Source: Flammula alnicola (Eukaryota; Basidiomycota; Agaricomycetes; Agaricales; Strophariaceae). From it: 64,000 bases of DNA. Made by a program: the position numbers and the translations under genes. The stretch lies in assembly GCA_015499995.1 (NCBI GenBank), contig JADNRV010000083.1:174245-238244 (forward strand), in the 5' to 3' direction. Shown in pieces: positions 57,557 to 64,000 of the stretch (position 1 is the stretch's first letter; every line of letters begins with the position of its first letter). The notes beneath the pieces are model-generated. The model did not search any database, was not told where the DNA came from, and was given only the letters and a program-made list of their open reading frames with translations.

Positions 57557-59269
57557 ATGCCAGTCGTCGCCCCAGGCTCGAAAATTCTCGTCAGCGGTGC
57601 CAATGGATTTATCGCTATGTGGGTCATCCGCACTCTCCTTGAGCAAGGATATATAGTTCGCGGAGCGGTGCGGTCGAATGAGAAAGGAAAACGTCTGAGA
57701 GAGTACTTTGGGTCGTATGGCGACAAGGTGGAATGGGTTGTTGTTGAAGACATTACGAAGGTATGCCCTGTTTTTCTTGTTGTATGTCTCTGTGACCTCA
57801 ACGTGTTTTTCTTGTCCTAATAGGATGGGGCCTTTGACGAAGCCGTGAAAGGAGTAGGTGGGATTGAACACATGGCGTCACCTCTGAATTCACCTACAGA
57901 CGACCCGGACGGTATGTGGATGCTTTCTGTCGATATACAAACCTTTTGTTCCTAACGAGGCCAACAATTGCTAAGATTATATCAAGCCCGCCGTACATGG
58001 TACCATAGGGATGTTGCAGAGTGCTCTAAGGGCAGGGTAAGTCGCCGTTCTCCTATCTTCGATGTGCTAAAAGCATTGCTTTTAGCACATCTCAGTTGTT
58101 CCTGGTCCGTTTTGGACGTTCTCGAGCTTGTTTGAAAGTTCGCGGGTACATGATTTCGTACCCTTACCCGTACCCGCACCTACCCGTGCACTTTACCCGC
58201 GCGGGTTCGTGTACCCGTGTCATTCACTAATCTTCGTCTGCCAGAACTGAAGAATTTTAATGTGCTTGCGCCCTTCAGAAAACAAATCAAACGTGTGGTC
58301 GTCACCTCGTCCATCGTTGCTGTTATTAGCACCGTCACAGGGTCCCCCAGAACGTTCGATGAGAAGGACTGGGGAGACGAGTTTGTGAAAACTGTCGGGG
58401 AAAAAGGGAAAAAGTCCTCGCCAGATGAGAAATATCGTGCTTCGAAAACATTGGCCGAGAAAGGTATGCAATTTTCCCGTTCTTTTCAAATGCGTTCGAT
58501 TTCTGATAGATTATTTCTTTCAGCCGCCTGGGAGTTCTATAACAAGCACAAGGCTGAGATTTCATGGGACCTGGTAGCTCTGAATCCTCCTCTGGTAACG
58601 CTGCCATTTTATCTATCTTCCCTATGGCTTCTAATGTATAGGGCTCACTTTAGGTCTTAGGTGTAAGATCTTCTCAACCCCAGCATTTCGTTCAGAATCA
58701 TTAACCTGCATTTTATAGCCACCTTTGCAAGAAGTGAAAACACCGGCTCATTTGAACGTTTCGCTCGATATATGGTTCAACATGGTGTTCGCAGAGAAGC
58801 CCGACGCAGTGCTGAAGTCCACTCACGGTTACGTGCACGTCAAGGACATAGCTGCAGCACATGTTATTGCTTTAGAAAGGGAAGCCGCTGGTGGGGAAAG
58901 GATCATCGTTGCATCAGGTACGCTAAATTACCGCCATCTTTTTGAGCAGCTCAAGCTGATAACACCCATATCTGATTGATAGGAACTACCACCTGGCAAG
59001 ATTTACGTTCGTCATTTATCTGCTTCGTTATCTATATGCTAATTCCCATGACAGGCAATTTAATTTATTCACTCAAGCCGGAGTACTATACTTCTGGTGT
59101 ACTCCCACGAGGCACACCGGACCTCGAGACGGTCGTTCTCTCCATTTACAACACTGATAAGTCGAAGAAAATCTTGGGCTTGGAATACAGGAGCTTGACC
59201 GAGGTTATTACTGATCTCTTGACCGATTTCGAAGCCCGGGGATGGCTCGAAAAACGATACGTCGCGTAA
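57557..59269 (+). CDS. Extended short-chain dehydrogenase/reductase, copy E4
   Basis: Only plus-strand member of the E family. ATG at 57557 (MPVVAPGSKILVSGANGF), Rossmann GANGFIAMWVIRTLLEQGYI, RGAVRSNEKGKRLREYF and VEWVVVEDITK. Then IEHMASPLNSPTDDPD, KPAVHGT-like exon text, KRVVVTSSIVAVISTVTGSP, FDEKDWGDEFVKTVGEKGKK, the catalytic YxxxK in EKYRASKTLAEKG, ISWDLVALNPPL, HGYVHVKDIAAAHVIALERE, YYTSGVLPRGTPDLE and the end RGWLEKRYVA at 59269. All exons are in frame. The fourth intron (about 58038-58280) is about 240 bp instead of the usual 55-70 because of an inserted repeat. Likely an NAD(P)-dependent carbonyl reductase; substrate unknown. Confidence 0.9.
58058..58235. repeat. Insertion within an E4 intron
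   Basis: Extra DNA relative to the same intron in E1-E3. It contains the perfect hairpin gatgtgctaaaagc...gcttttagcacatc and a run of gggtac/gtaccc and acccgcg words. No target duplication fixed. The splice sites on either side remain usable. Confidence 0.5.
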
Positions 59270-60372
59270 TTGCATTTATTGTAGGCTGAACATGACCAGA
59301 ATCTGATGAATATGAGAAATTCGAAGAATCACATTTTGAATACTCAAGTCTACAGGCTTCCTGATGAAAGTTAGTCTTCTGATGCTCATAGCTGTTGCCA
59401 ACCACAAGCACGCAGTGTAATTCACCTGAAAAATAGAAACTTTGACCCATTTCATGGCTGAACATGAACATTGAACGTTGAACGTTGAATGGTGGATGAA
59501 TCATGACTGTACATTTTCGTGCAAGACCCTGTAACGCACGTCACCATGACAGTCGGAGGCTCAGTAAAATTTCTCCCATTTACAACCACTCATCTCACGT
59601 TGACTCGGTGCCATTCTTCTGTAACGTCGTGTCCACCTTGAGTAGGGTGTGGGTCTTGCTCCCTCTCGTCTGCCAGAAGTTGAACCATAGGCTGGTCATC
59701 GTTTATTCCACAAAGCGCGGCCAGTAACAGATGTTGAGAATTCGGCTGAAGCAAAGAGGGTGATGGAGGTCACTGTGGGGCTCACTCAGGATGATATTCA
59801 ACCTGAGGTTCAACCTACCGACATATTACATTCAACTGTACTTAGGATGATATTCAACGATATTAGGATTAATGTTATGATCTCATTGGTTGAATCCCTT
59901 AGATTGACTTTCATCCTAAAATGGCCGAAATCAACCAAACCGAGAAATCTGCTTCCGTGGATGAATATCAACCGGAGATAGGTTAGGATAGGTTTGCGCC
60001 AACCAACTTGTTGTTGGTTGATAAACACTCGGTCATTGGTTTGATTTCAAGCATATAAAGAGTGAATTTTATTCTATAACAATGCTAGTGTGTGCGTATG
60101 GTGCCAGCGCGTTCAGTCATCAGAAGGAACAAATCTGCACCGGCTGTCAGCTGTGTGACTCGAGAGTCGAGAAACACAATTGGGAAAAACGTGAGGGACA
60201 CGTGAAGTCTGCACAGTGCCAACATATTTTTGGAACATGGAGTCAATGTGAACAGATGCTGGCAGCCAGTCGACGCCCGGAATTTGGACACCGTGGTGCC
60301 AGTTCGATGTGGGTCGAACGTTTAGAGCCATGGATTGTCCACGCATAATAATTCCTCACTTTTCGCCGTATG
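59270..60372. other. Intergenic stretch
   Basis: No recognised gene. Short direct repeats of gttgaacgttgaa occur near 59470, and related attcaacc/ggttgaat words between 59780 and 60030. The frame at 60082-60348 resembles nothing known to me. Confidence 0.35.
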
Positions 60373-61285
60373 GTTAGATCCTGAGCGCATGTAATTCTTT
60401 GGGTTGTCTATGTATTCCGACACCTCATCCAGACCCAAAAAATGATGTGCTGTCTGTCTTAGTTGACCCGTGATTGTAGGCTGTTGAGGCAGGTACCCCC
60501 TCTGTGTCTGGTCAGATCCTGAACGCGTGTAATTCTTTGGGTTGTCCACGAATTCCTACACCTTGTCCAGACCCAAATAAAAAGGTGCCGTCTCTCTTGG
60601 CTGACCCGTGATTGTGTGCTTTGGAGCCAGGTACCCCCTCTGTGTCTGGTCAGATCCTGAACACGTGTAACCCCTTACGATGGTCATAAATTCCGACACC
60701 TTATCCAGACCCAAATAAAAAGGTGCCGTCTCTCTTGGCTGACCCGTGATTGTAGGCTGTTGAGGCAGGTACCCCCTCTGTGTCTGGTCAGATCCTGAAC
60801 GCGTGTAATTCTTTGGGTTGTCCACGAATTCCGACACCTTGTCCAGACCCAAATAAAAAGGTGCCGTCTCTCTTGGTTGACCCGTGATTGTGTGCTTTGG
60901 AGCCAGGTACCCCCTCTGTGTCTGGTCAGATCCTGAACACGTGTAACCCCTTACGATGGTCATAAATTCCGACACCTTATCCAGACCCAAATAAAAAGGT
61001 GCCGTCTCTCTTGGCTGACCCGTGATTGTAGGCTGTTGAGGCAGGTACCCCCTCTGTGTCTGGTCAGATCCTGAACGCGTGTAATTCTTTGGGTTGTCCA
61101 CGAATTCCGACACCTTGTCCAGACCCAAATAAAAAGGTGCCGTCTCTCTTGGTTGACCCGTGATTGTGTGCTTTGGAGCCAGGTACCCCCTCTGTGTCTG
61201 GTCAGATCCTGAATGCGTGTAACCCCTTACGATGGTCATAAATTCCGACACCTTATCCAGACCCAAAAAATAATGTGCCGTCTGT
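60373..61285 (-). repeat. 138-bp tandem array encoding a 46-residue repeat
   Basis: The word g(t)tcagatcct recurs at 60511, 60649, 60787, 60925, 61063 and 61201, with a variant at 60373: spacing exactly 138 bp each time, six full periods plus a part. Two unit types mostly alternate (DNPKNYTRSGSDQTQRGYL and MTIVRGYTCSGSDQTQRGYL), giving a 276-bp higher-order period. 138 is divisible by three, and the minus strand stays open from 61266 to 60556. A single TAG (KV*EFVD, about 60571) separates it from a further open stretch to 60322. No start region, splice context or known domain is visible, so expression is uncertain. Confidence 0.85.
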
Positions 61286-61799
61286 CATACTCAACTCAGA
61301 TATTTGTGCTGTGGAGTCAGATTGTGATAATACATCATACAATAGGCGGTTCACGAGATTTGAAACCTCGGTCACTTGTAGGTGCTAATGGACCATCAAT
61401 GCTGCTGAACTCATTCAGTATACCACCTAACCGCCTCTCATCCATCAAATTGTCTGCCCTCTCCCTGTGTTGCACGACTTGTCGGACAAATGAACTCACT
61501 GATATGTACTTGATGTTGCATAGCTGGTGGCTTGCTCGTTATGTTAATGCATTTTTTCAGCAGTTTATTTGGTTTGGCACTGAATGAAAGCTGAGACTTT
61601 CGCAAACAGCAGTTTCCACGTCATTGCTAGCAAATTATATCTGACACTAATAGGTGATATCTCACCGGGATCCAACAGCCTCCTGAGTCTGGTTCGCATG
61701 ATATGCATAAGGCTTGCACAATGTGCATATTTATTGGTGGTATGTATATAAAAATGAGAATACTTCTAATGTGGCGCTCGTGACAGCAGTGTGCTGATA
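61286..61799. other. Intergenic stretch
   Basis: No supported gene. The frame at 61213-61587 overlaps the repeat edge and has no family resemblance. Confidence 0.35.
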
Positions 61800-63180
61800 T
61801 CACTCCGGAACTACATTCCCAGACACTACGTCGTCTACACGCTGTTGGAATTCATCGGGCAAAGTATCCTTGATTTCATAGTCCTCGTCGGCTCCGTATA
61901 ACTGTCGGTCAGCCTTGAGGATGGCATTGAAAGCCCTAATGAGTCAGATCGGTAAGTGATTGTGAGGAAACCTAAGAGATTATAACCCACTTTGTGACTT
62001 TAGAGACGGAGGAGTCTGCTGTCTTGCGAATAAACTCAAGGCGGTCGTCAATCAGGTTCCAATACCTCTCAGAGCCCCCACATTCTCTGTGAACCTTGCG
62101 CTGTCAAGATATGTCAGACGGGAGCAGTGGCAGGAGAAGAAAACGTCACTTGCCATAATTGCCACTCGGGCGCAAAGCTGGACGGTGGGACGACACGGCG
62201 TATCTTTGACGATCTGCTGGGCAAGGGCAAATATGTTCTGGTTGGAAATGATGCTCTGATTAATCTGTTCAAGAAGAGAGGAAACGTTGGGTCCCTGTCA
62301 GTAAAACAGGGTACTCGCACTGGTGCGTCACGTACAATTTTCTTGATCTTTGATCGAAGTTGGGTGAGGGCGTAACTGACTTGGGTTTTTATCTTTTCCC
62401 AACTAGCATAGTCGTGCTCAATTCTAGGTGGCAGATCAAAACGATATTTGCTAATAATATTCTATATAAAGTGATCAATGCAAAGTTCAAGGAAGGGTGA
62501 AGGACAGACCAAGATATGATTACGAGGAATGTTGCCTTTATAGGCGCTGATCTTGACGGAAAGGAGAACAGCAAGCGCATAGTTGCTGATGTTGGTCTAT
62601 GAACAGCTAAGCTATGAGCAACAGGTCAAGTCTTAGAGACATACTTTGAGCTCTTCAGAGACCTGAAACGGTGGTGCCGCCGACTGGAACGAGTCCACCT
62701 TGTTCTCCACTGACAAGAGACAAATCAAGAGCTTTGCTTGCCGGCCAAGGGGCGAGTCCTACATATGACGTTTAGACGTGCAAGTCAAACAACACATCAA
62801 TCGGTCAGTGGGACTCACCAACAGGAACGCTTCCAATTCGTCGCGTTGTTCTGCCCGCAGCTTCTTGCGTGTTGCAGAACGTAGACTCGCCGCGGTAACA
62901 TTGCTTATTGATGGCGCCAATGCTTGAAACTGTGTCGGCGTCGTCGAAGGATCATCCTCGGGTTCAGTATCTCCACCGTTGGCTGAATCGCCTTCCTGAC
63001 GCGGTCGTTTCCCAAGGGTCGACAGTTCTGGTGGGGGCTAGAGTGCAGCATGGCAGCTTCAATCTCCAGCTCTGCATTTGTTCGCAGAAAGACAGCACCT
63101 TCCCTCTGGAGAGGGCGGGACTGGGCAGATGTAATGGATCGAGCAGAAGTATTAGGTGAGTCGTCATCGACGGGAGCCAT
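61800..63180 (-). CDS. Intron-rich uncharacterised fungal protein
   Basis: ATG at 63180 (MAPVDDDSPNTSARSITS). Exons splice in phase through ELSTLGKRPRQEGDSANGG, FQALAPSISNVTAASLRSAT, RKKLRAEQRDELEAFLL, DSPLGRQAKLLICLLSVENK, TNISNYALAVLLSVKISAYK, NIISKYRFDLPPRIEHDYAS, SYALTQLRSKIKKI, GPNVSSLLEQINQSIISNQN, IFALAQQIVKDTPCRPTVQL, RKVHRECGGSERYWNLIDDR and AFNAILKADRQLYG, ending GNVVPE at 61800. Nine or so introns; one after CARVAIM uses a GC donor (gcaagt). All acidic/basic helices, no catalytic motif, no signal peptide. It resembles lineage-specific proteins of mushrooms. Not a transposase as far as I can see. Function unknown. Confidence 0.72.
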
Positions 63181-64000
63181 TGTGGGATGATGAAAAGAAG
63201 AGAAATATCGAGCCCTTTTGTATAATGGTCTTACATATGCAAATGACTCGGGTTCTTCTGCTGAGTCACTCTGAGTCAACAAACAATCAACAGGGACAAT
63301 ATATGCTTGACCAAATCAGATAATCGGAAACGGTCTGAACCAATCCGTCACAGCAAATGTGCCTGTTTGCCTTGCCAAGGAAACTAGAAATCTGTCACTT
63401 ATTAATAGGGAAATTCTCTGTCTTTAGAAAAAGACTCCAATAAGATTCGTACCTCACATATGCACCAGCTGCAAGATATGCACTTCCTAACAGGAACGCC
63501 GGTCTTGTCCCCTAACAAGATCTCTGAACTTCTACAGGCTCGAGTCGTGGGACAGCATCATGTCCTGTTAAAGTGGAAGCTTCAAGCTTGAATTCCGTTA
63601 CGAACTGCCGGAAGAACGCATGCTTGAATGTCAAAAATAAGGAGGTCTCACTGCCGTTTAACTCTAGGAATTTGACACTTGGATTCCGCGACACGGTGCC
63701 ATTGGCTGGGACAGGCGACACGACGGGGGCTGTTGGTGACCGAGAAAATGACAGCATATTTTTCAGGCCTACCACCAACCAACTTGGAGGATGTCCAATA
63801 AAGACAGGTAAACCTCAGCAGTATCCTTCATATTGAGGAGAACGGCGAACGATATGCGTTTGGGAGTCGGGACTAAAAAGGAACTGTGAGCTTATGCTGC
63901 AATATGAAATCAAAAGTAGAAGTTCTTGTTGTTGGATTGCACCTCACTTGCGGCCAATGAGACAAGCACACTGGAAAGCAGAGATCGGTAAAGTTTTGTA
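63181..64000. other. Right-edge region, possible exon
   Basis: The left part is the promoter of the gene ending at 61800. On the minus strand 63778-63512 is open (VGLKNMLSFSRSP, NPSVKFLELNGSETSLFLTF, KHAFFRQFVTEFKLEA) with protein-like composition but no ATG start. It may be an exon of a gene continuing past the right edge. No family recognised. Confidence 0.3.

Noticed and set aside
60373..61285. CRISPR-like array
   Set aside because: Units are contiguous 138-bp tandem copies with no unique spacers, and the host is a eukaryote.
1..64000. tRNA or rRNA genes
   Set aside because: No clear GGTTCGANTCC B-box with a pairing acceptor stem and no rRNA core was recognised by eye; a covariance-model scan would be decisive.

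Overview
The window looks like nuclear DNA of a mushroom-forming basidiomycete (Agaricomycetes). Genes are dense and on both strands, and most are cut by many introns of about 45-90 bp with GT(A/G)NGT donors. The gene families fit: a basidiomycete-type P450, F-box and MYND families, an UNC93-like transporter, a DUF3494 ice-binding protein and a type I metacaspase. No rRNA, tRNA or CRISPR array was recognised. Gene models were built by eye from splice sites and reading frames, so internal exon borders are approximate unless stated.

Layout. 0-8.6 kb: 3' truncated P450 (-), an acidic/basic nucleolar-type protein (+), CHK1 checkpoint kinase (-), and an extended short-chain dehydrogenase (SDR), here called E1 (-). 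A 0.65-kb DNA transposon sits exactly on E1's start codon. 10.5-20.3 kb: a BTB protein (+), a stretch with three clusters of a tgcgtgca repeat, extended SDR E2 (-), a decayed F-box gene (+), a MYND-finger protein (-) and a secreted ice-binding protein (-). 21.4-32.6 kb: UNC93-like membrane protein (-), an unrecognised helical protein (+) and a very large Ser-rich protein of roughly 2,200 residues (-). 33-42 kb: an SDR cluster with two apparently intact classical SDRs (B, C), a decayed one (A), one intact extended SDR (E3), an extended-SDR fragment and an orphan SDR promoter. 44.5-54.4 kb: frameshifted F-box and TPR genes, a metacaspase with two single-base frame breaks, a kinase-fold protein lacking the catalytic HRD aspartate, and a second MYND protein with a frame break. 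54.4-57 kb: nested hAT-like transposons. 57.6-59.3 kb: extended SDR E4 (+). 60.4-61.3 kb: a 138-bp, frame-preserving tandem array. 61.8-63.2 kb: an intron-rich uncharacterised gene (-).

The dominant theme is repeated copying of two oxidoreductase families: four intact extended SDRs plus a fragment, and three classical SDRs. Promoters and 3' flanks were copied with them, and birth, death and recombination can be read directly from the sequence. Non-autonomous DNA transposons with 8-bp target duplications have landed in 5' regions of host genes.

Several otherwise well-preserved genes (metacaspase, F-box, TPR, MYND) carry single-base frame breaks, some in short homopolymers. These could be real decay or assembly errors, and raw reads would decide.
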